64,000 nucleotides of DNA from Geodermatophilus tzadiensis. Its GTDB lineage: Bacteria; Actinomycetota; Actinomycetes; Mycobacteriales; Geodermatophilaceae. This document shows positions 6,987 through 15,013 of this stretch, piece after piece; positions within the stretch are counted from its first letter, which is position 1, and every line of letters begins with the position of its first letter. The stretch is taken from the NCBI RefSeq assembly GCF_003002915.1, contig NZ_PVTG01000008.1:1-64000 (forward strand), in the 5' to 3' direction. Under the pieces are notes generated by a model, which was not told the DNA's origin, ran no database searches, and saw only the letters and a program-made list of their open reading frames with translations. The translations under genes and the position numbers were made by a program.

Positions 6987-9460
6987 CGGGCCAGCCGAAT
7001 CTCGTCGGTGCCAACATGCAGCACCGGGCGCCTGCGGAACGCCGCGGTGTGAACAGGGCCCAGCCGACGGGCGATCCACTCCTCGACCGGCTGGTCGAGC
7101 AGCGGCATCCGCGCGGTGCCGACCGCCTCGGCGACGGCTCCGGCGACCGAGGGCAGCGGCCGGCGGCGGGGGCGCCAGGTGCGGTCGGCGGTGAACCCCA
7201 TGACGGCCAGGCAGTGTTCGTGAAGCACCGCCTCCAGGTACTTGCGCAGCGTGTGTACCGGCAGCGTCGCCTCGCGCAGCCGGTGAGCCACGCTTGCCGC
7301 GCTGGCGCCCAGGTACAAGCTCAGCGCCTCCAGCGGCCCCTCGCAGCCAGTAGGCGTCCGCAGCCCGCCGCTGTAGCGCAACCCCGGGGTGAGCCGGCGG
7401 GCGAAGCGGGCCTCCAGGTGGTCGGGCCGCTCCAGTAGCGGGACCTCGGGCTGCCGAGCGGCAGCCACGCCTGTGGTCTCCACGCGCTCCTCGGTGAGGC
7501 CGTCGGCGTCGCCGAACAGTTCGGCGACGCGGTCATCGATCTCCGCCTCGGCGGCCAGCCGCTGCAGCTCCCCGTCGAGGTCCGCGAGCCAGATCGTGCC
7601 CAGCACGTCCAGCAGGTCCCCGTCGACGGCGGGCGCTCCAACCCAGTCGAGGCAGTCGGGTCGGCGGGACTCGGCCCGCTGCTTGAGCCGCACGCACTGC
7701 GCGGCGAGCGCGCGCAGCGTCTCGTCGCCGAGAGCCGCCTCCGGGAAGGGACTGGCGGCGAGCGCGCCGGCGGTGAGGGTCAACTTGGGATTGACGCAGC
7801 GCAGGTAGGCGGTCAGTACCCGCGAGTTCAGCACCGCCGCGTGGGACAGCGGCTCGCCGCGGCCCACCAGTATGCCGGGCCCGGACGCCATGAACACCGA
7901 GCCAGGCGCGTGTAGCCGCACGTTCAGTCCCGCGGTGCCGGTATCGCTCCAGACCAGCTGGGCGGCGTCGGCGAGTTCCGGGTTGCGCAGGGCCGCCCCT
8001 GAGTGAGCGCGCAGCAGTGATCCGCCTTCGCCCCAGCGGACGACGTAGCGGCGCAGCCCCCACCACTTGGAGTAACCGCCACCCTTGCTGGCTTCCCGCC
8101 ACCCCTCCTCGTCGGCCGGGACCTCCCATGCGAAGCGGACGAACCGGGTGTTGTCACCGGTGGAACTGCCCTGCATCGGGCGAGCGACGGTGCTGTAGGC
8201 GGGGTGGGCGTCGCGGAGCGCGCGCAGCGACGCCGCGCGCGCTCTGTGCCCGGACGAGGGGGTGCCGGCGAGGTCGGCCTCCAGCGCCGCCTGCTTGGCC
8301 TCGCGGTTTAGCGCGGAAAGGTCGAGCCGGGCCTCGGGCCAGGCGTCGCCCGCGCCGCCCCCGCCCTCCAGAAGGGTGAGCGTGACCCGAGCCTTGTCCC
8401 CGGACAGCTCACGGAAGGCCCCGGAGCCCAGGTCGACCGCATCGAGCACGCGGGCCCGCGCGATGACCGACCGGCGCAGCTGGGCGAGAGTGACTAGGTG
8501 GGTGAGCGTGCTCTGGTGCACGACGCCCAGCCGATCGCCCTCGGTGAGGTTGGTGGTGAGGTGGCCGACAAAGGCCGCACACAGGTCGTTGCCCGCGGAG
8601 GGGAAGTGGGCCTTGAGGTGCTGGCGCAGTGGCACGCCCATCAGCCGCCGGCCGAGGAACGGCGGGTTGGTGAGCAGCGCCAGCCGCCGCTGCTCACCGG
8701 CGGGCAGCACCCGGCCGAGGGTGACTGGGTCGAGCGCGCCGGCAAGCGGGTGGCCGCCGGTGGTGATCCAGTTCGGCGCCCGCGCGTCGCCGGTGTGCCG
8801 CAGCGCCTGCAGCCACAGCGCGACGGCGGCAATCTCGGCCAGCGCCGGATCAAGGTCGTAGCCGCGCAGAACCCGGTCGAGCAGCACCGCGGAGCGTTCA
8901 GCGGCTGGCACCGCCCAGGTGGGCGAAGCGATCAAGTGCCGGTAGGCGGCGAGCAGGAACGCGCCGCCGCCCACGGCCGGGTCGGCGACCACCAGTGAGG
9001 CGTCGTCGAGGCCATCAAGCGTCCGGGCGGTCAGCCACCGGACCAGGTAGCCGTCGGTGAGGAACTGGGTGACGGCCAGCAGGTCCGCGCCATCCAGCTT
9101 GGCGCCGCCGGTGAACGCAACGGCGTTTGCCCGCCGGACGTGTGGCCGTCGAAGGGCCTGGTACAGCTGACCGAGCTCTTCCGGAAGCACGTGCGGGGCC
9201 ATCCGGCTGATGAGCGCCAGAGCTGCTACGCCGTTGTCCGTCGTCTCCAGCGCTCGGCGCAGGACCGCCACGCGGGCCGCGGCGGTCGGAAACTCCGCGG
9301 CGAAGCGGCCGGCGTCGGCCGCTTCTTCGGCGACCAGCAGCGCCGCCGCCGCCGGGGCCTCCCGCAGGGGCGCCAGGCCGCTCAAGGCGGTGGCCAGCCT
9401 GCGGAGGTCCTGGGCCTTCGGCGCCGCCCCGGCTGACACGGAGAGCGGCGAGGAGGTCAT
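6983..9460 (-). CDS. PglX/Eco57I-like N6-adenine methyltransferase (upstream of the pair)
   Basis: An 825-aa class-1 DNA methylase. Motif I is DPAVGGGAFLLAA at about 160-172, motif IV is NPPF at 265-268, and SGDKARVTLTLLE follows. GGGYSKWWGLRRYVVRW near 460-476 resembles the KWYG-type block seen in BREX PglX and related type II methylases. ATG 9460 was chosen because the N-terminal helix-rich region begins there. The same frame runs upstream without a stop into the neighbouring IS, but that is IS sequence. No clear Shine-Dalgarno is visible, so leaderless or GTG-independent initiation is possible. It is coupled by GTGA to the second methylase. No pglZ, brxC or brxL is present, so this is not a standard BREX locus. 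Confidence 0.82.
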   Translation of the reverse strand: MTSSPLSVSAGAAPKAQDLRRLATALSGLAPLREAPAAAALLVAEEAADAGRFAAEFPTAAARVAVLRRALETTDNGVAALALISRMAPHVLPEELGQLYQALRRPHVRRANAVAFTGGAKLDGADLLAVTQFLTDGYLVRWLTARTLDGLDDASLVVADPAVGGGAFLLAAYRHLIASPTWAVPAAERSAVLLDRVLRGYDLDPALAEIAAVALWLQALRHTGDARAPNWITTGGHPLAGALDPVTLGRVLPAGEQRRLALLTNPPFLGRRLMGVPLRQHLKAHFPSAGNDLCAAFVGHLTTNLTEGDRLGVVHQSTLTHLVTLAQLRRSVIARARVLDAVDLGSGAFRELSGDKARVTLTLLEGGGGAGDAWPEARLDLSALNREAKQAALEADLAGTPSSGHRARAASLRALRDAHPAYSTVARPMQGSSTGDNTRFVRFAWEVPADEEGWREASKGGGYSKWWGLRRYVVRWGEGGSLLRAHSGAALRNPELADAAQLVWSDTGTAGLNVRLHAPGSVFMASGPGILVGRGEPLSHAAVLNSRVLTAYLRCVNPKLTLTAGALAASPFPEAALGDETLRALAAQCVRLKQRAESRRPDCLDWVGAPAVDGDLLDVLGTIWLADLDGELQRLAAEAEIDDRVAELFGDADGLTEERVETTGVAAARQPEVPLLERPDHLEARFARRLTPGLRYSGGLRTPTGCEGPLEALSLYLGASAASVAHRLREATLPVHTLRKYLEAVLHEHCLAVMGFTADRTWRPRRRPLPSVAGAVAEAVGTARMPLLDQPVEEWIARRLGPVHTAAFRRRPVLHVGTDEIRLAR

Positions 9461-9606
9461 GGGCGCACCGTAACCAGGGGGTCCGACCGTTTGCGGCCGG
9501 GCGCGCCAGGTTGCTGTGTGTGGGGTGTACTCCACCTGTGAAGGTTGTCTCCCTGCCGTCAGAGGGGACTGCCCCGACTTCAGTTGACTCGGTTCGGTAG
9601 GGGCGG

Positions 9607-10471
9607 TCAGGCCGCGTGAGCGGCCTGGGTCAGTGTCTCGAACTCGATGGGTGTGAGTCGGCCGAGGCGGCGTTGCCGGCGGCGCCGGTGGTAGGTCCTC
9701 TCGATCCAGGTGATGATTGCCAGCCGCAGGTCCTCCCGGGTGGCCCGGCTCTGGCGGTCGAGAACGTTGCGCTGCAGCAGCGCGAAGAAGGACTCCATCG
9801 CGGCGTTGTCCCTGCAGGCGCCGACCCGGCCCATCGACCCGATCAGCCCGTGGTTCTTCAGCGCGGTGACGAAGGCGGTCGAGCGGAACTGGCGGCCCCG
9901 GTCGGAGTGCACGATCGTGCCGGCCGGTCCGCGTAGGGCGATCGCGTTGCGCAGCGCGGTCACCGCCAGTGACGCGGTCATCCGGGCGTCCATGGAGTAG
10001 CCGACGATCCGGCCGGAGTGCAGGTCCTTGATTGCGCAGAGGTAGAGCTTGCCCTCGCTGGTGGGGTGCTCGGTGTTGTCGGTCAGCCAGACCGCGTTGG
10101 GTGCCTTGGCGGTGAACTGGCGGTCGACCAGGTCCTCGTGCACCGGCGGGCCGGCCTTGCGGTTCAGGCCGCGCTTCTCGGGCGTTCACCGACCAGATCC
10201 GCTGCTGGGAGCACAGCCGGGCGACCCGGTTCTCACCCGCGGTCAGGCTGCGTTCGCGCAGCTGATCGGTGATGAACCGCTCGCCGAACGCGGGGTCGTC
10301 GTGGTGGATGTCGTAGGCGGCGTTGATCAGGTGCGCGTCGTCCCAGTCGCGCTGACTGACCGGGTCGGCGCACCACTTGTAGAAGGCCTGCTCGGAGAAG
10401 CCCAGCACCCGGCAGGTCACCGCGACGGGGATCTTCTCGGCGGCGAGTTCACGGACCAGCGGGTAAATCAT
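9607..10471 (-). pseudogene. IS3 transposase orfB, frameshifted
   Basis: The N-terminal part (MIYPLVRELAAEKIPV, HTH-21 type) runs from ATG 10471. The catalytic part is in another frame and contains all three acidic residues (WLTDNTEH, VHSDRGRQF, AAMESFFALL) and the usual ending LGRLTPIEFET. Frames switch near 10175-10182, where family members read an Arg/Lys-rich KKRGLN segment; a small indel has broken it. Because of the shift, the N-terminal frame escapes its own stop and runs in-frame into the neighbouring methyltransferase gene, giving a spurious 1,162-residue fusion frame. Confidence 0.85.
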
Positions 10472-10773
10472 TTTGGGAGGACGTCACGGGCGAAGTACGC
10501 GGTCGCCCGGCGCAGGATCTCGTTCTCCTGCTCGAGCAGCTTGTTGCGCCGACCTAGCTCGCGCAGCTCCACGGATTCGTCGGCGCATCGGCCGCGGCGG
10601 TCGCTCGAGGTCGGCGCGGCGAGTCCGTCCTCGAGGTCGGCAATCTTCAACCACCGCTGCAGACAGGACTCCGTGATTCTGAAGTCCCGGGCCACCTGGA
10701 CGACCGACGCATCGCCCTTGCCGGCCACGGCGATCACGTCACGACGGAACTACACCGGGAACGGCTTGGGCAC
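10468..10773 (-). pseudogene. IS3 transposase orfA with premature amber codon
   Basis: OrfA starts at GTG 10773 reading VPKPFPV, then TAG at 10750-10752 where relatives have a Glu codon. It continues FRRDVIAVAGKGDASVVQ, an HTH typical of IS3 orfA, then a leucine zipper (ELGRRNKLLEQENEIL), ending at TGA 10468-10470. An internal GTG at 10737 could restart an 89-aa product lacking the first helix. The gene is therefore damaged but recognisable. Confidence 0.85.
10471..10477 (-). promoter_or_regulatory. -1 frameshift heptamer CCCAAAA of the second IS
   Basis: Read on the minus strand, CCC AAA A lies just before the orfA stop (CCA AAA TGA) and is phased for tandem -1 slippage. After slippage the next codon is the ATG of orfB, so the same signal could serve frameshifting and reinitiation. 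Confidence 0.7.
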
Positions 10774-10791
10774 GATGCTGGTCCTTCCAGC

Positions 10792-10812
10792 GACTCCGCC
10801 GAACCGGGGGCA
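10792..10812 (+). repeat. Second copy of the IS-end direct repeat flanking the cassette
   Basis: This 21-bp sequence (GACTCCGCCGAACC ... GGGGCA) matches 1213-1233 at 19 positions and in the same orientation. Eight bases further out a third GAACCGGGGGCA-ending block (10821-10840) forms the outer end of the IS. Two IS-end-like units therefore sit in tandem here, separated only by CCCCAAGG. Confidence 0.65.
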
Positions 10813-10845
10813 CCCCAAGGAGTCAACCGAACCGGGGGCAGTCCC

Positions 10846-11214
10846 TCATGTCACCGGACGCCGTCATCAACGTCCGTGCTTAGTACACCTAAGCCTCAAC
10901 GACACGCCGTTGGCACTGGCGACGCTCGCTGCACGACCTGCGTCGTCGCAACATGGAGGCGTGACAAGGTCGATCGGTGACGAAACGGCGGGAGACATCC
11001 GCCTACGCCGTCAAGGCGAATCGCACAAGAGTAGGGATTATTGCACCACTGTCGAGATGCGGTTACTTACCGGTCGACCGGCGACCGGTATAGGTGGCTT
11101 GCTGTAGCCATGCACCAGTCAAGCGAAGCCCGGCCAGCGATCAGCCCTAGACATTAGCAAATGACACAATTCATCCACTAATGCACCGGCTCAACTATGG
11201 GAAAGAGGACGAGT
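10846..11214. other. Gene-free stretch with a small hairpin
   Basis: No convincing gene. Composition starts to become AT-richer than the rest of the window. A perfect 8-bp stem with a 5-base loop lies at 11069-11089 (ACCGGTCG / CGACCGGT), followed by more AT-rich sequence leading to the Mrr-like fragment. The hairpin could be a terminator or a protein-binding site. Confidence 0.45.
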
Positions 11215-11697
11215 GTGGCGCTTTGGTTGGTCCGAGGTGGACGACACAGGGAAGGCGAGGAGACGGCATTCAAGACGAGCTCTGTGGGCATTGGGTGGCC
11301 CGAAGTGGGCGATCTTTCAACGATTTCCGTGAGCGAGGAGCTCCGTCATCGACTGGAGGTTGCTTATCCCACCGCCAGGACTAATGCAATCACGACATGG
11401 GCAACTCAGATTGACGCTTTTCATCGACGCATGCGTGTAGGTGACCTCGTCGCCCTCCCCTCAAGACGGGCATCCACCATTGCGTTTGGCCGCATTACTA
11501 GCGCCTATCGCTACGAACCCACCGCTATCGCGTCACTGCGACACCAACGGTCGGTCCTCTGGATCCGCGACAACGTGCCACGCGAGCTGATTGAACAGGA
11601 CGTTCTCCGTTCACTTGGCGCCGCCTTAACAGTTTGCGAAATTCAGCGCAATAATGCGGAAGCGCGGATTCGAGCGCTACTGAATTATGAGGAGTAG
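11215..11697 (+). CDS. Stand-alone N-terminal domain of an Mrr-type restriction endonuclease
   Basis: The protein (160 aa from GTG 11215; ATG 11197 adds six residues) matches the N-terminal domain of a family of modification-dependent Mrr-like endonucleases: ALWLVRGGRHREGEE, IGWPEVGDLS, MRVGDLVALPSR, IAFGRITSAYRYEP and AALTVCEIQRNNAEARIRA. In full-length relatives this substrate-reading domain is followed by a PD-(D/E)xK Mrr catalytic domain. Here a TAG stop follows at once (ALLNYEE) and no Mrr catalytic motif appears downstream in any frame I read. It is either a truncated remnant or a solo reader domain. A GAGGACGA sequence precedes the GTG. Lower GC than neighbours suggests recent transfer. 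Confidence 0.7.
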   Translation: MALWLVRGGRHREGEETAFKTSSVGIGWPEVGDLSTISVSEELRHRLEVAYPTARTNAITTWATQIDAFHRRMRVGDLVALPSRRASTIAFGRITSAYRYEPTAIASLRHQRSVLWIRDNVPRELIEQDVLRSLGAALTVCEIQRNNAEARIRALLNYEE

Positions 11698-12602
11698 AAC
11701 TGACGAACGAGCACCGTGGCTCCGCGACTCGATGCCCATTCGAATCGCAGCAATATTCTATCCGCCACACCAACTGGAGTTGCTCACACTTGCGATTCTA
11801 TGCAACGCTACAAGTCAACCTCACCTCTGCGCGATGCAGTACGTCAACCCACTGTGGCAGGCGCCTCCCATGCGCAATTCTCCCAGCCGATGCTCCCGCC
11901 AGATGCGCAGGCTTCCGGCGCCAGGACAGTCCGGCCTACCTTGCTGCCCGGAATTGCGACAGCAAGCGCGCTCGATGGGCACGACACTTGGGGCGCCGAC
12001 GCCCTGCATTAGGGCACGACATAGCAGCGTCGTCCGGTTAGGTGTTGGAGCTATTTACCCTGAGTATTGGTAGATACGCAAGCCACTCTAGTGCAACATC
12101 ATTGCAACACTCAGTAATGCAATGTCAAATAGGAGCCGTCAGAGCCGAGTCCTTGACACGCGCGAATTTTCTATGCGCACCATGATTAGAGGAGGTACTT
12201 GGGCAACCTATAATTACCAAGTAGATACCGCTCCTGAGTCGAACGAAAGACTGACTTACCAACGGGCTTTCAAGGCGGCTACTGCGCTCGGTGTCGGCGC
12301 AGTCTACAGAACGCCGGCATCCACGAAGATGCCCTCGCTAGTCAGCGTCCAAGGGCGTGGCCGGCCACCTTCCCCGGGTGGCCGGCCACGGTTCTACCAG
12401 GAGAAGCGTACGTTCCAACAACCCTCAGGACCAGCCCGGACCTACTACGGCGCCGCCGAGCACCATCTCCTCCTCCATCGACCTCCTCCGCGCCCCATGA
12501 AGTAGCCTGGCCAGCGCATGATCAGCAAGCCGCTGCTGAACACCTCGCAGATGACGTCGAAGACTGCCGTTACCAAGACCTAGGTGTCCGGCCGGAACTG
12601 AG
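11698..12602. other. AT-rich gene-poor segment of foreign character
   Basis: About 0.9 kb with markedly lower GC and a non-actinobacterial codon look. Open frames of 100-130 codons exist (for example 11687-12073 and 12122-12505) but show no family motif, no good ribosome-binding site and no third-position GC bias, so I do not call them. The stretch contains the long hairpin at 12356-12390 and probably represents degraded mobile DNA, including whatever once followed the Mrr reader domain. Confidence 0.5.
12356..12390. terminator. Perfect 14-bp inverted repeat (stem-loop)
   Basis: Arms CGTGGCCGGCCACC (12356-12369) and GGTGGCCGGCCACG (12377-12390) pair perfectly around a 7-base loop TTCCCCG. 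Each arm is itself nearly palindromic (TGGCCGGCCA). No T-tract follows, as usual for high-GC terminators. It lies about 210 bp downstream of the stop of the minus-strand diguanylate cyclase gene and could end its transcript, or bound the foreign segment. Confidence 0.5.
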
Positions 12603-13853
12603 CTATGACTCCGCGTCGATCCTGTGCAGTACGCCGCGGCCGCGTTCCTTGGCGCCGTACATCGCCCGATCCGCCAGCGAGAGGACCTCGTCCAGCGTCG
12701 TCCCCGGGGCGGCCATCGCCAGCCCGATGGAGGCCGACACCCGCACCGTCCGCCGTCCCACCTCGACCTCGTCCACCAGCACAGCAGCAAGCCCGTGCCC
12801 GATGGCCTCGGCAGCAGCAACGTCCACCCCGGGCAGCACCGCCACGAACTCGTCCCCGCCCAGCCGACCGACCACGGTCCCCGGCAGTTCCCGCTCCACG
12901 TGCCGGCGCATCCGCTCGGCGAGCCGCACGAGCAGCTGGTCCCCCACCGCGTGCCCGCCGCGGTCGTTGACCTCCTTGAACCGGTCGACGTCCACGAAGA
13001 GCACCGCTCCCCCGACCGCCAGCGCCGCGCGGCCGGTGTCGAGCAGGTGGCTGCGGTTGGCCAGCCCGGTCAGCGGGTCCTGCCGCGCCGACCGCAGCAG
13101 CGCCTGCTTCCAGCCGTCGGCCTTCACCGCCACCGCGGTCAGCCGGTCCACCGTCTCCTGCAGCCGCCGCGACTGCGCGGCGTCCGCCTCGGAATCAAGC
13201 TCGGCCGTCGACGACGCCAGCGTGTCGAGCACGGCCTCCAGCGGCAGTCCGGCCGCCACCGCCTCCAGCGTCCGCCCCTGCGCCGCCAGCAGCCCGGCGT
13301 CCCACTTGTGCCAGGCCACCTGCCGCCGCAGCGACAGCACGCTGCGCACCAGCCGGACCTGGATCTCCAGCACCGCCTGCTCCGCCGGCGTGAACTCCCG
13401 CGGCTCGTCGTCGAACACGCCCAGCGAGCCGAGCACGTAGCCGTCCTCGTCGATCAGCGGCACCCCGAGGTAGGAGCGGATCGCCCCGGCCACCACCGCC
13501 GGGTTGTCGCGGAACACCGGGTGCTCGGCCGCGTCGGACACCTCCAGCGGCGCCCGCAGCGCCACCACGTACGCGCAGAACGACAGCTCGTCGGGCACGT
13601 GCGAGTACGGCGCACCCGCGCCCTTCTCGGCCGGGAAGCACTGCTCGTCCGGGCCGACCAGGTTGATCACCGCGATCGGCGCGTCCACCGTCCCGGCCAT
13701 GTACGCGACGACGGCGTCGAGGTCCTCGATCCCGGCGTGCCCCGGCACCCGGTAGCTGGCGATCGCCGCCAGCCGCGCCGCCTCGGCCACCGCCGGCCGC
13801 GGGTTGGGCAGCTCGGACACGGGCAGGCGGGGCGTCGGGATGAGGGCACTCAC
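12603..13853 (-). CDS. GAF-GGDEF diguanylate cyclase
   Basis: A 416-aa cytosolic signalling protein. Residues about 40-175 form a GAF sensor domain ([50 protein letters not shown]). A helical linker leads to a GGDEF domain: [25 protein letters not shown], and the intact active site GGDEF at 332-336. This should convert two GTP into c-di-GMP in response to a ligand or redox state sensed by the GAF domain. No RxxD inhibitory I-site is present five residues ahead of GGDEF, so product inhibition at that site is not expected. It is monocistronic and divergent from a lipoprotein gene. Confidence 0.9.
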   Translation of the reverse strand: MSALIPTPRLPVSELPNPRPAVAEAARLAAIASYRVPGHAGIEDLDAVVAYMAGTVDAPIAVINLVGPDEQCFPAEKGAGAPYSHVPDELSFCAYVVALRAPLEVSDAAEHPVFRDNPAVVAGAIRSYLGVPLIDEDGYVLGSLGVFDDEPREFTPAEQAVLEIQVRLVRSVLSLRRQVAWHKWDAGLLAAQGRTLEAVAAGLPLEAVLDTLASSTAELDSEADAAQSRRLQETVDRLTAVAVKADGWKQALLRSARQDPLTGLANRSHLLDTGRAALAVGGAVLFVDVDRFKEVNDRGGHAVGDQLLVRLAERMRRHVERELPGTVVGRLGGDEFVAVLPGVDVAAAEAIGHGLAAVLVDEVEVGRRTVRVSASIGLAMAAPGTTLDEVLSLADRAMYGAKERGRGVLHRIDAES

Positions 13854-13963
13854 GCGGGGCGACGCTAGCTGCCGAGCGTCACCGGCGGAACACGTTCCGG
13901 CACGGGAGGCGTCCGGATCCCCCGGGACGGCGAACGAGGCGGGACGCTCCCCCGGGAGGCGCC

Positions 13964-14938
13964 ATGTCCCGCACCGCCGCCGCGGCGCTGTTCGTCCTGC
14001 TCGCGGCCGCCTGCACCGCCGGACCCGACCCGCCGGGCGCCCGGGCGGTCATCGGGACTGTCGACCTCGACAGTGCACTCGGCACGGACGTCACCGTCCT
14101 CGATCTCGCGCCCGACCCCGACGGTCCGCCCGTCGCCCTGGTCAGCGGCGACGGCCGGAGCTGGCTCGTTCCCCCAGCGACCGGCGTCGTCCGCGAGATC
14201 CCCGCCGCGGAGCCGGGCAGCCGGCTGGTCATCGCCGACACCGGCACGCCGCTCGTCGTCGGCACCGCTCTGACGCAGGTCGGCGGCGAGGTCCTCCCGC
14301 TGCCGCTGGGGGGACCCCCGACCGCCGCCCTCCTCGACGGCGACACCCTCTACCTCGCCCACGACACGGAGCTCGCCGCCGTCGACGCGCACACCGGCGA
14401 GGTCCGCGCCACCGCCACCGCACCCGGCCCGGTCACCCACCTCGCGCGGGCACCGGACGGCCTGGTCGCCCTCGTCCACCGGGACGGCGTCGAACTCCTC
14501 CGCCTCGCCCCCGACCTCCGCCCTGACGGCGAACCGGTCGAGGTCGTCCCGGAGGAGATCGGCACCCCCACCGACCTGCAGGTCACCGCCGACGGCACCG
14601 TCGTCGTCACCGCCTACGTCAACGAGGCGCGGGATGCCGGGCGACTGGTCACCGTCGTCGACGGCGCGGTGCACACGCAGGTCGACGTCGAGGGCACCGA
14701 CGACACCGCCCTCGACGTCGCCGTCGACGGCCAATCCGCCTACGTCGTGCTGTCGGCCTCCTACCACCCGGCCGAGCTGACGGCGGTCGACCTGGTCACC
14801 GGCGGGGTCACCGGGATCGCCGGGCTGTGCGGCGGCGCCGGCGCGTTCGGGGCTCTCACCACCGACGGCGGCACCGTCACCGTCGTCGGCTCGTGCACCG
14901 GCGCCGACCCGCACACCACCGCCTTCGTCATCGGCTGA
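13964..14938 (+). CDS. Secreted lipoprotein, beta-propeller-like (copy 1)
   Basis: 324 aa with a lipoprotein signal: hydrophobic stretch [13 protein letters not shown] with lipobox Cys near residue 17. The mature part is made of repeated short beta segments ([54 protein letters not shown]) typical of WD40/PQQ-like or YVTN propellers with unknown ligand. It ends [18 protein letters not shown] paralogue lies at 20774-21835 with the same start and end motifs. ATG 13964 is preceded by a purine-rich GGGAGGCGCC. Function is unknown; likely anchored outside the cell membrane. Confidence 0.75.
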   Translation: MSRTAAAALFVLLAAACTAGPDPPGARAVIGTVDLDSALGTDVTVLDLAPDPDGPPVALVSGDGRSWLVPPATGVVREIPAAEPGSRLVIADTGTPLVVGTALTQVGGEVLPLPLGGPPTAALLDGDTLYLAHDTELAAVDAHTGEVRATATAPGPVTHLARAPDGLVALVHRDGVELLRLAPDLRPDGEPVEVVPEEIGTPTDLQVTADGTVVVTAYVNEARDAGRLVTVVDGAVHTQVDVEGTDDTALDVAVDGQSAYVVLSASYHPAELTAVDLVTGGVTGIAGLCGGAGAFGALTTDGGTVTVVGSCTGADPHTTAFVIG

Positions 14939-14957
14939 CGGGGCCGTCCGCCCCTGG

Positions 14958-14978
14958 CCCGCCGACCTCGTCGGCGGG
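14958..14978 (+). terminator. Intrinsic terminator-like hairpin after lipoprotein copy 1
   Basis: Perfect 9-bp stem CCCGCCGAC / GTCGGCGGG with loop CTC, 20 bp after the lipoprotein stop and 35 bp before the acyl-CoA ligase start. No T-tract, as is common in this GC-rich DNA. Confidence 0.65.
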
Positions 14979-15013
14979 ACGCTCCGGACCCACCGGAGAA
15001 GGGGGTCGGCACC

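Larger units (their letters stand above)
9570..10840 (-). mobile_element. Second IS3-family element, decayed
   Basis: An element of about 1.27 kb transcribed on the minus strand. It is bounded by imperfect inverted ends: TGCCCC with a GTTGACT block at 9570-9589, and AGTCAAC with GGGGCA at 10821-10840. The match extends outward to GGGACTGCCCC at both ends. It contains orfA and orfB linked by CCCAAAA (rc of 10471-10477). OrfA has an in-frame amber stop and orfB a frameshift, so the copy is dead. No target-site duplication is convincing. It ends about 110 bp upstream of the methyltransferase start and could supply or disrupt that operon's promoter. Confidence 0.85.

Noticed and set aside
6983-9460. 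Assignment of the methylase genes to a BREX (Pgl) system
   Set aside because: The KWWG block is PglX-like, but pglZ, brxC and brxL were not seen and the McrBC genes are not BREX parts.
11748-11775. tRNA T-arm-like words (CATTCGAATCGC) in the AT-rich block
   Set aside because: No acceptor, D- or anticodon-arm pairing could be built around it; not a tRNA or an attachment site.
12122-12505. 127-codon open frame in the AT-rich block
   Set aside because: Runs across the long hairpin, lacks a ribosome-binding site and matches nothing; treated as non-coding.
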